Shown one piece after another: positions 29,047-37,828 of a DNA stretch of 64,000 nt. Positions within the stretch are counted from its first letter, which is position 1. The number at the start of each line of letters is the position of its first letter. The notes beneath the pieces were generated by a model. The model ran no database searches, was not told the origin of the DNA, and was given only the letters and a program-made list of their open reading frames with translations. A program made the position numbers and the translations under genes. Source of the stretch: Brevundimonas lenta (GTDB lineage: Bacteria; Pseudomonadota; Alphaproteobacteria; Caulobacterales; Caulobacteraceae); assembly GCF_014196335.1 (NCBI RefSeq), contig NZ_JACIDM010000001.1:806001-870000 (forward strand), in the 5' to 3' direction.

Positions 29047-29853
29047 TCAGGTCTTGCGGACGATCCAGTCGTGGGCCGGGTCGTTGCGGAAGATCCAGTT
29101 CCGTTTCGGGCCCGCCATGACGTTCAGATAATAGACGTCGTACCCGTGCGGGGCGCCGACGGGATGGTAGCCGCGCGGCACCATGACGACGTCGCCGTCC
29201 TCGACGCTGACCGTCTCATCGAGGCTGCGGTCGTCGGTGTAGACGCGCTGGATAGCGAAGCCCTGGGGCGGGTCGATGCGGTGGTAGTAGGTTTCCTCCA
29301 GCGCCGTCTCTTCGGTCGGCGTGGCGGTGTCGTGCTTGTGCGGCGGATAGCTGGACCAGTGGCCGCCGGGGGTGATGACCTCGACCACCAGCAGGCCCTC
29401 GGCGGGCTGGGTCTCGGGCAGGATGTTGCGGACGTAGCGGGTGTTGGTCCCGGTCCCGCGGGTCTCGCGCGACATGTCGGCGGCGTCGATCATACGGGGT
29501 TCGCCCTGGCCCTTGCCAGGCGCGGTGCAGACGGCGAGTTCGACGGGTCCCTGTGCTGTGACAGTCCATGTCACGCCGGCGGGCGCGTAGACGGCGCCCG
29601 GGGCCTTGTCCTCGAACGGGGTGGCGCGGCCGCCGACGCCGTCGAAGCGGTGGTCGCCGGCCTTGATGTCGGCGGTCCCGGCGACGACCACGAGGCAGAC
29701 CTCGCGGCCGGCCTGGCCGCCGGCGTGAACCTGGCCGTCGGTCAGGTGGACGACCTTGAAGCCGACGTGGTCCCAGCCGGCGCTTTCGGGCGTGACCTCC
29801 AGCACCGCGCCGTCGGCGTCGGGAGCGTGGGGGCGGACGCGCAGGCCGGACAT
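29047..29853 (-). CDS. iolB: 5-deoxy-glucuronate isomerase
   Basis: 268 residues, a bicupin. Metal-binding segments visible are SSYPPHKHD and EETYYHRI in the second half. IolB isomerises 5-deoxy-D-glucuronate to 2-deoxy-5-keto-gluconate after IolD acts. Its ATG overlaps the iolE stop (TGATG at 29851-29855), consistent with translational coupling inside the iol operon. Confidence 0.95.
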   Translation of the reverse strand: MSGLRVRPHAPDADGAVLEVTPESAGWDHVGFKVVHLTDGQVHAGGQAGREVCLVVVAGTADIKAGDHRFDGVGGRATPFEDKAPGAVYAPAGVTWTVTAQGPVELAVCTAPGKGQGEPRMIDAADMSRETRGTGTNTRYVRNILPETQPAEGLLVVEVITPGGHWSSYPPHKHDTATPTEETALEETYYHRIDPPQGFAIQRVYTDDRSLDETVSVEDGDVVMVPRGYHPVGAPHGYDVYYLNVMAGPKRNWIFRNDPAHDWIVRKT

Positions 29854-30743
29854 CAGACCAGTCCCGCCTCGGCCGCGCGAGCCTTGAGCGTGCCGAGGCC
29901 CAGCTCGGCGTAGGCGCGCGGATCGGCCTTGGCCGGATCCTGCTCGGCCTCGATGACGATCCAGCCCGAGTAGTCCATGCGCTTCAGCGCGGCCATGACC
30001 TCGGCATAGTCGATGCCGCCGTCACCGGGGACTGTGAACATGCCGGCCAGGACGCCGTCGAGGAAGCTGGAGCCGCCCGCGCGCTCGGCCTTGAACACGT
30101 CCCAGCGCACGTCCTTGCAGTGGACGTGGGCGACGCGTTCCGGATGGTCGCGGATGATGGCCAGGGAGTTCACGCCGCCGAGGGCCGCGTGGCCGGTGTC
30201 GAGCGTCAGGCCGACCGAGGCGCCGGTGTTGGCGAGGAAGGCGTCCACGTCGTCGGCGGTCTCGACCACGGTGCCGAGATGGTGGTGGTAGGCGAACTTC
30301 AGGCCCTCGCCCTGGATGTAGTCGGCGACGACGGTCATGCGCGCGCCGAAGGTGGCCCAGTCGCCGGCGCTCATGCGCGGCGCGCCGGTCAGTGGCGTGC
30401 CCCGGTCGCCGTGCACGGCGTTGGAGGTCTCGGCGAAGACGAAGACGGTCGAGCCCATGGCCTTGAGCAGGGCGAGGTGCTCCTGCAGCGCCTCGATCTC
30501 GGCTTCGGCGTCCTGGACCAGCAGCGAGCCGGAGTACCAGCCCCCGATCAGGTCGATGCCGTACTGCGCCAGCAGCGGCTTCAGGGTCGCCGGGTCGCGC
30601 GGGAATTTGCCGCCGAGTTCGACGCCCTCGAAGCCGACGTCGCGGATGTCGGCGAGGATCGACTCCAGCGGCGTGTCGCCACCCAGTTCGGGCATGTCGT
30701 CGTTGGCCCAGGCGATCGGGCTGACGCCCCAACGGATACTCAT
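29853..30743 (-). CDS. iolE: 2-keto-myo-inositol (inosose) dehydratase
   Basis: 296 residues, a xylose-isomerase-like TIM barrel beginning with IRWGVSPIAWANDDMPELGG, characteristic of IolE. Metal-binding acidic/His residues occur in the strands with GFEGVELGG, LDTGHAALGG, HVHCKD and IVIEAEQDP. It removes water from 2-keto-myo-inositol to give the dione that IolD cleaves. The start overlaps the iolD stop by 4 bp. Confidence 0.95.
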   Translation of the reverse strand: MSIRWGVSPIAWANDDMPELGGDTPLESILADIRDVGFEGVELGGKFPRDPATLKPLLAQYGIDLIGGWYSGSLLVQDAEAEIEALQEHLALLKAMGSTVFVFAETSNAVHGDRGTPLTGAPRMSAGDWATFGARMTVVADYIQGEGLKFAYHHHLGTVVETADDVDAFLANTGASVGLTLDTGHAALGGVNSLAIIRDHPERVAHVHCKDVRWDVFKAERAGGSSFLDGVLAGMFTVPGDGGIDYAEVMAALKRMDYSGWIVIEAEQDPAKADPRAYAELGLGTLKARAAEAGLV

Positions 30744-32578
30744 GACAGGTCTCTCTTCAGGCGGATGCGGTCTTCGTAGTCGCGGCGGGCGGCGTTCACC
30801 TGCGGGCGGTCAGAGACCTCGGGCACGGCCACGTCCCACCACCAGCCGCCGGCTTCGGTGGTCTTCAGCGGGTCGGTGTCGATGACGATGACGCTGGTGC
30901 GGTCGGCGGCGCGGGCGCGCGCCATGGCGGCCTCGAACTCTCCGAGGTTCGCCACGTGCTCGGCCAGGGCGCCCAGACTGCGGGCGTGGGCGGCGAAGTC
31001 GATCTCGGGCAGGGTCTCGTGCGCGCTGTCGGCCAGCAGGTTGTTGAAGCCGGGGCTGCCGGTGGCCTGCTGCAGACGGTTGATGCAGCCGAAGCCGCGG
31101 TTGTCGAGGACGGTGACGATCAGCTTCCTGCCCATCATCACCGAGGTGGCGAGCTCGGAGTTGAGCATCAGGTAGGACCCGTCGCCGACCATGACGACGA
31201 CGTCGCGATCCGGCTCGGCCATCTTCACGCCGAGCCCGCCGGCGATCTCGTAGCCCATGCAGGAGAAGCCGTATTCGAGGTGGTAGCCGCCGGGGCGCGC
31301 GGTGCGCCACAGCTTGTGCAGTTCGCCAGGCAGGCCGCCGGCGGCGCATACGACGATGGCGTCCTCGCCGGTGGCGCGCTGCACGGCGCCGATGACCTGG
31401 GCGTCGCTGGGCAGGGCGGTGTCGGGCGCGCCGGCGACGGCGGCGGACACGGCGTCGTTCCAGTCGGCCGTGGCGGCGGCGTACGCGCCGGCCTCGGGCG
31501 TGCGCCAGCCCTTGAGGGTGTCGGACAGGGCGGCGATCACCACGCGGGCGTCGCCGACGACGGGCTCGGCCCCGTGCTTGTGCGCGTCGAAGGCCTGAAC
31601 GTTGACCTGGAACAGGCGGCGGTTCGGGAACAGGCTGCGCGAGCCGGTGGTGAAGTCCTGCAGGCGGGTGCCGATGCCGATGATCAGGTCGGCGTCGTCG
31701 GCGGCGGCGTTGGCCGAGGCGGACCCGGTGACGCCGATGGATCCGAGCGCGGCCGGGTGGAACCAGGGCAGGGCGCCCTTGCCGGCCTGGGTCTCGGCCA
31801 CGGGCAGACCGGTCGCCTCGGCGAAGGCGGCGAGTTCAGTCTCGGCCTGGCTGTAGAGGACGCCGCCGCCGGAAACGATGAGCGGGCGTTTGGCGGTCTT
31901 CAGGGCCTCGACCAGCCGGGCCAGTTCACCGGCGTCGGCGGGCTGGCGGCGTTCGCGCCAGACGCGGCGTTCGAGGAACTCCGCGGGGCAGTCGAAGGCC
32001 TCGGCCTGGACGTCCTGGCAGAAGGCGAGGGTCGCCGGGCCGCAGGTGGCCGGGTCCAGCATGGTCGCCAGGGCGCGGGGCAGGGCGTCGAGAACCTGCT
32101 CGGGGCGGGTGATGCGGTCGAAATAGCGCGACACCGGGCGGAAGCAGTCGTTGGCGCTGACCGTGCCGTCGCCCCAGTCCTCGACCTGCTGCAACACCGG
32201 ATCGGGGCGGCGGCTGGCGTAGACGTCGCCGGGCAGGAACAGCACCGGCAGGCGGTTCACATGGGCGAGCGCGGCGGCCGTGACCATATTGGTCGCGCCC
32301 GGCCCAATCGAGGTGGTGCAGACCATGGCGCGGCGGCGGCGCATCTGTTTGGCGTAGGCGATGGCGGCGTGGGCCATGCCCTGTTCGTTATGGGCGCGCC
32401 AGGTCGGCAGCTCGGCGCGGGAGGCGTGCAGGGCCTCGCCCAGGCCGGCGACGTTGCCGTGGCCGAAGATGGCCCAGCAGCCGGCGAAATAGGGAACCTC
32501 CACGCCATCGACGACGACGTGCTGGGCGGCCAGCCAGCGCACGGCGGCCTGGGCGGCGGTCAGGCGGATGGTGGACAC
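30740..32578 (-). CDS. iolD: 3D-(3,5/4)-trihydroxycyclohexane-1,2-dione acylhydrolase (ThDP-dependent)
   Basis: 612 residues, typical of IolD. It has the three domains of thiamine-diphosphate enzymes: an N-terminal pyrimidine-binding part, a middle domain with LIVSGGGVLYSQAETE, and a C-terminal diphosphate-binding part with VVMVGDGSYLMLNSEL and an LDNRGFGCINRLQ motif. It hydrolyses the inositol ring to 5-deoxy-glucuronate. It follows iolC with 1 bp between stop and start, inside the iol operon. Confidence 0.95.
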   Translation of the reverse strand: MSTIRLTAAQAAVRWLAAQHVVVDGVEVPYFAGCWAIFGHGNVAGLGEALHASRAELPTWRAHNEQGMAHAAIAYAKQMRRRRAMVCTTSIGPGATNMVTAAALAHVNRLPVLFLPGDVYASRRPDPVLQQVEDWGDGTVSANDCFRPVSRYFDRITRPEQVLDALPRALATMLDPATCGPATLAFCQDVQAEAFDCPAEFLERRVWRERRQPADAGELARLVEALKTAKRPLIVSGGGVLYSQAETELAAFAEATGLPVAETQAGKGALPWFHPAALGSIGVTGSASANAAADDADLIIGIGTRLQDFTTGSRSLFPNRRLFQVNVQAFDAHKHGAEPVVGDARVVIAALSDTLKGWRTPEAGAYAAATADWNDAVSAAVAGAPDTALPSDAQVIGAVQRATGEDAIVVCAAGGLPGELHKLWRTARPGGYHLEYGFSCMGYEIAGGLGVKMAEPDRDVVVMVGDGSYLMLNSELATSVMMGRKLIVTVLDNRGFGCINRLQQATGSPGFNNLLADSAHETLPEIDFAAHARSLGALAEHVANLGEFEAAMARARAADRTSVIVIDTDPLKTTEAGGWWWDVAVPEVSDRPQVNAARRDYEDRIRLKRDLS

Positions 32579-32579
32579 G

Positions 32580-34523
32580 TCAGACCGCCTCGCGAATGAC
32601 GGGGGCGTTGCCGGCGGTGGCGCGAGCCGCGTTCCAGGCGTCGACCAGAACCGAGAAGCGCGACGACAGGTCGGCGATGGCGGTCTCGTCGTCGATACGA
32701 CCGGACAGCCACTCCTCAGCGGCCTCGGCGAAGATGGTGCGACCGACGGCGAAGCCCTTGACGATCGGGGCCGAGGCGGCGGCCGCGAAGGAGGCGATCA
32801 GCTCGTCCTGCGGCGCGGAGAGGCCGAGCAGCAGCACGCCGCGGCAGTGCGGATCGTTGTCCAGAATCGCCTTCTCGACGTTGGCCCAGGCGGCGGGATC
32901 GTCGATCGGCTCCAGCTTCCACCAGTCAGGTTTCATGCCGAGATCGTAGAGCCGCTGGATGGCGCGGGAAACCGTGTGCGAGTCCACCGGTCCGTTGCGG
33001 GAGGCGATGATCTCGACCAGCAGTTCGTGGCCGGTCTTCAGGCAGGCGTCCTGCAGGCGCAGCAGCTGGCGCTCCTGACGCTCGCGCAGGTCCTGGGCGT
33101 CGTCCGGATGGTAGAAGGCGAGGCATTTGACGACGTGGTTGGCGGGCCAGGTGGCCAGCTCGGTCGCGACGTCGGCCGAGCTCTCGAATTCGAGCGGGCA
33201 GGAGCCGGGCAGTTCGATGGGGCGACCGATCCAGTAGGGGCTGTCGGCGGCGGCCTCCAGGCCTCGCATGCCGAAGCGGCCGTCCAGCAGGACGCCGTAG
33301 CGCGGATCGCCGTGGGCCAGCCGGTCCACCGCCTTGAGGGCCAAGGTCTTGAACACCGGAATGAGCGCGGGATCGGCGCCGATGCGCTGGCAGATTTCCT
33401 CGAACTGGCTGCGATGGTCCATCGCGAGGACGGTCAGTTCCTCGTAGTCGCCGGTGCGGGTGGTGACGCGGTGCAGGTGTTCCAGCGCGGCGTCCTCGCG
33501 CAGGCGGAACGGGCGGGCTCCGCCGGTCAGGAAGCTCTGCAGCTCCTCCCAGGTGGCCATGGCCGGGGCGCAGCCGTGTCGCGACACGACGATGGCGCCG
33601 CAGGCGTTGGCGAACTCGCAGCAGACATTCAGCGGCTCGCCGCGCAGCCAGCCGCGCAGGAAGCCGGCCATGAAGGCGTCGCCGGCGCCCAGCACGTTGA
33701 ACACCTCGACCCGGAAGCCGCGGCCGACGACGCCGTCGTCCAGATGGTCGGGAATGGCTGCCGGGAAGGCCGAGCACCCGTCGGGGCCGCGCTTGCACAC
33801 CAGCAGGGCGTCGGTGCGCTGGCGGATGGCTTTCAGGGCGGCGATGGTGTCGGTCGTGCCGCCGAGGATGTGGACCTCTTCCTCGGTGCCGACGATCAGG
33901 TCGCACAGCGGCAGCACCTGCTGCAGGCGGGCGGTGACGCCCTCGTGGGAGACGAAGCGGTCCTCGCCGCGGTCCTTGCCGGTCAGGCCCCAGAGGACCG
34001 GCCGGTAGTCGATGTCGAACACCACCTTGCCGCCCGCGGCCTTCGCCAGTTCGCAGGCGCGGATGGAGGCGTCGAACACGCCGGGCTGCGACAGGTGGGT
34101 GCCGTTGATCAGCACGGCCGAGGCCGACTGGATGAATTCCGGATCTATGTCCGCGACCGTCAGCGCCATGTCGGCGCAGTTCTCGCGGTAGAAGATCAGC
34201 GGGAAGGTGTCCGGATCGCGGATGCCGAGGAAGACCAGGGCGGTCAGGCGTTCCGCGTCGGTCAGGACGCCGTCGACGGCCACGCCCTCGCGGGTCAGCT
34301 GCTCACGAATGAAGCGTCCGAAATGGTCCGCGCCGACGCGGGTGAGGAGGCCTGTGTTCAGGCCCAGGCGCGATGCGCCGACCGCCGTATTGGTCGGGCT
34401 GCCGCCGACGTATTTGGCGAAGGAGGCCATGTCCTCGAGCCGGCCGCCGACCTGCTGGCCGTACAGATCGATGCACGAACGGCCGATGGTGATCAGATCG
34501 AGTCGACCTTTTGACCTCGCCAT
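32580..34523 (-). CDS. iolC: Bifunctional 5-dehydro-2-deoxygluconokinase with C-terminal DUF2090 domain
   Basis: 647 residues, about twice a single PfkB kinase. Residues 1 to about 325 are the PfkB kinase (IGRSCIDLYGQQVGG start, GAGDAFMAGFLRG signature). The remainder is the DUF2090 domain (LAMDHRSQFEEIC, GVLLDGRFG, VKCLAFYHPDD), which resembles class I aldolases and is thought to supply the 2-deoxy-5-keto-gluconate-6-phosphate aldolase (IolJ) step. No separate iolJ is in the window, in agreement with a fusion. First gene of the iolCDEBA block, 89 bp downstream of iolR. Confidence 0.93.
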   Translation of the reverse strand: MARSKGRLDLITIGRSCIDLYGQQVGGRLEDMASFAKYVGGSPTNTAVGASRLGLNTGLLTRVGADHFGRFIREQLTREGVAVDGVLTDAERLTALVFLGIRDPDTFPLIFYRENCADMALTVADIDPEFIQSASAVLINGTHLSQPGVFDASIRACELAKAAGGKVVFDIDYRPVLWGLTGKDRGEDRFVSHEGVTARLQQVLPLCDLIVGTEEEVHILGGTTDTIAALKAIRQRTDALLVCKRGPDGCSAFPAAIPDHLDDGVVGRGFRVEVFNVLGAGDAFMAGFLRGWLRGEPLNVCCEFANACGAIVVSRHGCAPAMATWEELQSFLTGGARPFRLREDAALEHLHRVTTRTGDYEELTVLAMDHRSQFEEICQRIGADPALIPVFKTLALKAVDRLAHGDPRYGVLLDGRFGMRGLEAAADSPYWIGRPIELPGSCPLEFESSADVATELATWPANHVVKCLAFYHPDDAQDLRERQERQLLRLQDACLKTGHELLVEIIASRNGPVDSHTVSRAIQRLYDLGMKPDWWKLEPIDDPAAWANVEKAILDNDPHCRGVLLLGLSAPQDELIASFAAAASAPIVKGFAVGRTIFAEAAEEWLSGRIDDETAIADLSSRFSVLVDAWNAARATAGNAPVIREAV

Positions 34524-34571
34524 CCAGACCTATTCCACCCCACGTCCCGCGACCCTTCGCCGCGAGAGAAT

Positions 34572-34585
34572 GTAACGTGTATTCT
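34572..34585. promoter_or_regulatory. Weak IolR-like site before iolC
   Basis: GTAACGTGTATTCT fits GGAA-N6-TTCC with two mismatches and overlaps a separate inverted repeat, AGAAT-N9-ATTCT (34567-34585). It lies in the 89-bp iolR-iolC gap, the only room for an iolC promoter. Confidence 0.3.
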
Positions 34586-34612
34586 AAGTATGGAACGTTC
34601 GCAACGCTTGTT

Positions 34613-35500
34613 TCAACCCGCTTCGCGCTTTCCGCCGGAGCCAAGCGCAGAGCGGTTCTGGGTGGTCTGGGCCGTTGAGAAGGCGAAGGAAATCACCAGC
34701 GCCTGGGCGAGGCACATGGAGGCCGACAGGGAGCGGAATTTGCGGATCTCGGCTTCACGCACCTGCAGCACCAGGGTCGCCGGCTTGGCCACCGGGCTGA
34801 CGAGGCTGTCGCTGATCGAGAGGACGCGGCAGTTCCGTTCGACGGCCGCGTCGATGATCTGGACCGCTTCCTCGGCGTAGGGGTGGTAGCTGACGACGAT
34901 GAGCAGATCGTTGGCGGTGATGCCGTGGACCTGCTGACGCGTCATGCCGCCGATGCTGTCGATGAAGACCGTCTTCTTGTCGACCTGGTGGAGCGAGTAG
35001 GCGATGTAGGCGGCGACCGGGAACGACCGCCGGAAGCCCGCGACATAGATGGTGTCCGCCTCGGCCATCAGCCGGACCGCCGCCGCCATATCCGGCGAGC
35101 CGACGATCTCGCCGAGGTTCTGCAGGGCCAGGGTGTTGCCCTCGATGAACTCGGCCAGCACCTGGCCGGGATCGCCGACCGCCTTGCCGTCCACCGTCTC
35201 GCTGAACTGGCGGACGCGTTCGCCGTAGGCGAGGGCGGCGTTGCCCGACAGCAGGCCGTCGCGGAACAGGCGCTGCATCTGGGTGGCGCCGTCGAAGCCG
35301 AAGGATTTGGCGAAGCGGACGATGGCCGACGGCTGCACGCCGCTGCGCTCGGCGAGGACGGCCAGGGTCTCCAGCGCCACGGCGTTGGGCTCGTCCAGCA
35401 CATAGCGGGCGATCTGCTGCAGGCGCTTGCTGAGCGACTCGTATCGCTCGAGGATCGCGGCGCGCAGTTCCTCGGCGGTGGTCGGGACGGTGTCAGCCAT
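34613..35500 (-). CDS. iolR: IolR, RpiR-family transcriptional regulator of inositol catabolism
   Basis: 295 residues. An N-terminal helix-turn-helix of RpiR type (LAERSGVQPSAIVRFAKSFG, about 47-66) is followed by a SIS sugar-isomerase domain (about 125-260; VAGFRRSFPVAAY, IVVSYHPYAEEAV) that should bind an inositol intermediate. RpiR-type IolR represses iol genes in Caulobacter and rhizobia, with 2-deoxy-5-keto-gluconate-6-phosphate as the usual inducer. It lies between the iol operon and the divergent idh pair. Confidence 0.9.
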   Translation of the reverse strand: MADTVPTTAEELRAAILERYESLSKRLQQIARYVLDEPNAVALETLAVLAERSGVQPSAIVRFAKSFGFDGATQMQRLFRDGLLSGNAALAYGERVRQFSETVDGKAVGDPGQVLAEFIEGNTLALQNLGEIVGSPDMAAAVRLMAEADTIYVAGFRRSFPVAAYIAYSLHQVDKKTVFIDSIGGMTRQQVHGITANDLLIVVSYHPYAEEAVQIIDAAVERNCRVLSISDSLVSPVAKPATLVLQVREAEIRKFRSLSASMCLAQALVISFAFSTAQTTQNRSALGSGGKREAG

Positions 35501-35577
35501 GAAGTCTCGCAGTCAGTTGTCGGCTGCAACCTAGCGGGGTCGCGGCGGCCGCTCAATGGAATGCGAGCCTGATCGAT

Positions 35578-35591
35578 AGAAATTCTATTTC
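35578..35591. promoter_or_regulatory. IolR-like site 1 in the iolR-idh gap
   Basis: AGAAATTCTATTTC fits GGAA-N6-TTCC with two mismatches. It occupies an AT-rich stretch between divergent iolR and idh, 78 bp from the iolR start. Confidence 0.4.
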
Positions 35592-35601
35592 ATAGATAGA
35601 C

Positions 35602-35615
35602 AGAATAACGGTTCC
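35602..35615. promoter_or_regulatory. IolR-like site 2 in the iolR-idh gap
   Basis: AGAATAACGGTTCC fits GGAA-N6-TTCC with one mismatch, 38 bp before the first idh start. It is centred 24 bp from site 1, close to two helical turns, which would allow paired binding. Confidence 0.55.
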
Positions 35616-35653
35616 ATGCTGTCTCGCGAGACAAATCCACTCCGGAGAATCGC

Positions 35654-36658
35654 GTGAGTAAAATCGACGTTGCGCTGATCGGCGCCGGCCGGATGGGCTC
35701 CATCCACGGACCGAACGCGGGGCGGCATCCCGGTATGCGCCTCAAGTATGTGATCGACCCGCGGCCCGAGGCTGCGGCCGCGGTCGGTGGTCCGTTCGGG
35801 GCGGCCCATGTCAGCCTGGACGAGGCGCTGGCCGACCCCGCGATCGGCGGCGTGCTGGTCTGCAGTTCGACGGACCTGCATCTGGAGCACACCCTTGCCG
35901 CGGTCGAAGCGGGCAAGGCGGTCTTCTGCGAGAAGCCGCTGGACCTCGACCTGGGCAAGGTCGTCGCCGCGGCGCCGAAGCTGGCGAAGGCGCGGCTGGT
36001 GCTGGCCTTCAACCGCCGCTTCGATCCGCATTTCGTGGCGCTGAAGGCGAAGGTCGACGCGGGCGCGGTCGGGCGCATCGAAAGCCTGCACCTGATCAAT
36101 CACGACCCGGCCTCGCCGCCGCCCGGCTTCATTCCGACGAGCGGGGGTTTGTTCAAGGACTTCACCATCCACGATCTGGACCTGGCGCGCTGGCTGCTGG
36201 GCGAGGAGATCGCCGAGGTCTACGCCGCGGCCAGCTGTCTGGTGGACCCGGAGATCGGCCGCCTGGGCGATGTCGACACCGCGCGCACCGTGCTGAAGAC
36301 CCACTCAGGCCGGCTGTGCGTGATCTCCAACACCCGCCGCAGCGGCTACGGCTACGACCAGCGCATCGAGGCCTTCGGCTCGTCGGGCATGGTCAGCGCC
36401 GGCAACGTCGCCGTCGATATGGTGCACGCGCAGACCGAGGCCGGTTCTTCGGGCGCGCCGATCAAGTACGGCTTCCTGCAGCGCTATGTGGAGGCCTACC
36501 GCGCCGAGATGGACCATTTCGCCGACGTCCTGCACGGCAGGGCTGAACCTCTGGTCGGCTATGCGGACGGCCTCGCCGCCCTGGCCCTTGCCGAAGCCTG
36601 TGACGAGTCCGTGCGAACCGGCGATGTCGTGAAACCGGGAGACTACACCCATGCATAA
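35654..36658 (+). CDS. Inositol 2-dehydrogenase-like oxidoreductase, copy 1 (Gfo/Idh/MocA)
   Basis: 334 residues from a GTG with a CCGGAG site upstream. GAGRMG at 10-15 binds NAD; EKP at 93-95 and Asp169/His173 (FKDFTIHDLD) are the catalytic residues of the family. It should oxidise myo-inositol to 2-keto-myo-inositol (IolG/IdhA role) or an isomer. It is closely similar to the next gene, showing tandem duplication, and overlaps it by 8 bp. Transcribed divergently from iolR with IolR-like sites in between. Confidence 0.87.
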   Translation: MSKIDVALIGAGRMGSIHGPNAGRHPGMRLKYVIDPRPEAAAAVGGPFGAAHVSLDEALADPAIGGVLVCSSTDLHLEHTLAAVEAGKAVFCEKPLDLDLGKVVAAAPKLAKARLVLAFNRRFDPHFVALKAKVDAGAVGRIESLHLINHDPASPPPGFIPTSGGLFKDFTIHDLDLARWLLGEEIAEVYAAASCLVDPEIGRLGDVDTARTVLKTHSGRLCVISNTRRSGYGYDQRIEAFGSSGMVSAGNVAVDMVHAQTEAGSSGAPIKYGFLQRYVEAYRAEMDHFADVLHGRAEPLVGYADGLAALALAEACDESVRTGDVVKPGDYTHA

Positions 36659-37628
36659 GGTCGCCCTGATCGGCGCGGGCCGGATCGGCCGCATTCACGC
36701 GCGCAACGCAGCCCTGAGCGACCGCATCTCCCTGGCCGGGGTCGTCGATCCCGTCGCGACCGCCGCCGACGCCCTGGCGGGCGAATGGGGCGTGCCGGTG
36801 ATGTCGCTGGACGAAGCCATGGACGATCCGTCCATCGCCGGCGTCATCATCGCCAGCTCGACCGACACCCACCTGGACTACAGCGTCCGGGCCGCCCGGG
36901 CGGGCAAGGCGATCTTCTGCGAGAAGCCGATCGACCAGGATCTGGAACGGGCCCGGTCGGGCGCCGCGGACCTGGCCGATGCGCGCATGCTGCTGGCCTT
37001 CAACCGGCGCTTCGACCCGAACTTCCAGGCGCTGAAGGCGCGGCTGGACAGCGGCGAGGTGGGCGTTCTGGAGTCGGTGCAGATCACCTCCAACGACCCG
37101 TCGCCACCGCCGCCGTCCTACGTCGCGGTCTCGGGCGGCCTGTTCAAGGACATGGCCATCCACGACTTCGACATGGCCCGCTGGCTGCTGGGAGAGGAGC
37201 CGGTCGAGGTCTATGCGGCGGGTAGCTGCCTGGTGGATCCGGAGATCGGCAAGCTGGGCGACGTCGATACGGCGCGCACGGTGCTGAAGACCGCGTCGGG
37301 CCGTCTGTGCGTCATCTCCAACAGCCGGCGGTCGGGCTTCGGCTACGACCAGCGCATCGAGGCCTATGCCTCGGGCGGGATGCTGCGGGCGGACAATGTC
37401 CTCGAAAGCACCGTCCAGGTGTGGAACGAGGCCGGCGCCTCGGCCGACCGTTTCCAGAACTTCTTCCTCGATCGCTACGCCGAGGCCTACCGCCGCGAGA
37501 TGGCGCATTTCGCCGACATCCTCGACGGCGCGAAGCCGTCGGTGGGTTATGCGGACGGCGTTGCGGCGCTGGCCCTGGCCGAGGCCGCCGCGGAATCCGT
37601 TCAGCGGGGCTCGGCGGTCAAACTCTGA
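36651..37628 (+). CDS. Inositol dehydrogenase-like oxidoreductase, copy 2 (Gfo/Idh/MocA)
   Basis: 325 residues. GAGRIG at 8-13, EKP at 91-93 and FKDMAIHDFDMARWLLGEE carry the same catalytic set as copy 1. Long stretches (SCLVDPEIG, LGDVDTARTVLKT, SGRLCVISN) are nearly identical in both. The pair probably divides inositol isomers (myo, scyllo, chiro) or steps; which copy acts on myo-inositol cannot be told here. A strong terminator follows at 37684. Confidence 0.87.
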   Translation: MHKVALIGAGRIGRIHARNAALSDRISLAGVVDPVATAADALAGEWGVPVMSLDEAMDDPSIAGVIIASSTDTHLDYSVRAARAGKAIFCEKPIDQDLERARSGAADLADARMLLAFNRRFDPNFQALKARLDSGEVGVLESVQITSNDPSPPPPSYVAVSGGLFKDMAIHDFDMARWLLGEEPVEVYAAGSCLVDPEIGKLGDVDTARTVLKTASGRLCVISNSRRSGFGYDQRIEAYASGGMLRADNVLESTVQVWNEAGASADRFQNFFLDRYAEAYRREMAHFADILDGAKPSVGYADGVAALALAEAAAESVQRGSAVKL

Positions 37629-37683
37629 GACACGCGGCTTCGGGCGGAAGCGCCCGGAGCCGGTGATCCATCCGGACACGAAC

Positions 37684-37720
37684 AGGGGCGGCTTCCCATC
37701 GGAGGCCGCCCCTCTTTCTT
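37684..37720 (+). terminator. Rho-independent terminator after the idh pair
   Basis: AGGGGCGGC at 37684-37692 pairs with GCCGCCCCT at 37705-37713, followed by the T-rich TCTTTCTT. It is oriented for the plus-strand idh transcript. Confidence 0.75.
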
Positions 37721-37773
37721 GCGCTGCCCAGGCGTGAGGCGCGGGCCGCGCGATGCATTCCGGACAAGAAGAA

Positions 37774-37799
37774 GGGCGGCTTCCTGTCAGAAGCCGCCC
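37774..37799 (-). terminator. Rho-independent terminator of the phytase-linked TonB receptor
   Basis: A perfect 10-bp stem GGGCGGCTTC/GAAGCCGCCC with a 6-nt loop; on the minus strand it is followed by TTCTTCTTG. It lies 30 bp past the receptor stop. Its sequence closely resembles the plus-strand terminator 90 bp away. Confidence 0.75.
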
Positions 37800-37828
37800 C
37801 AGGTGTTCAGGTCTCTCAGGAGTGAGGC

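Noticed and set aside
34592..34605. GGAACGTTCGCAAC considered as an IolR site
   Set aside because: Only the left half fits GGAA-N6-TTCC; the right half CAAC has three mismatches.
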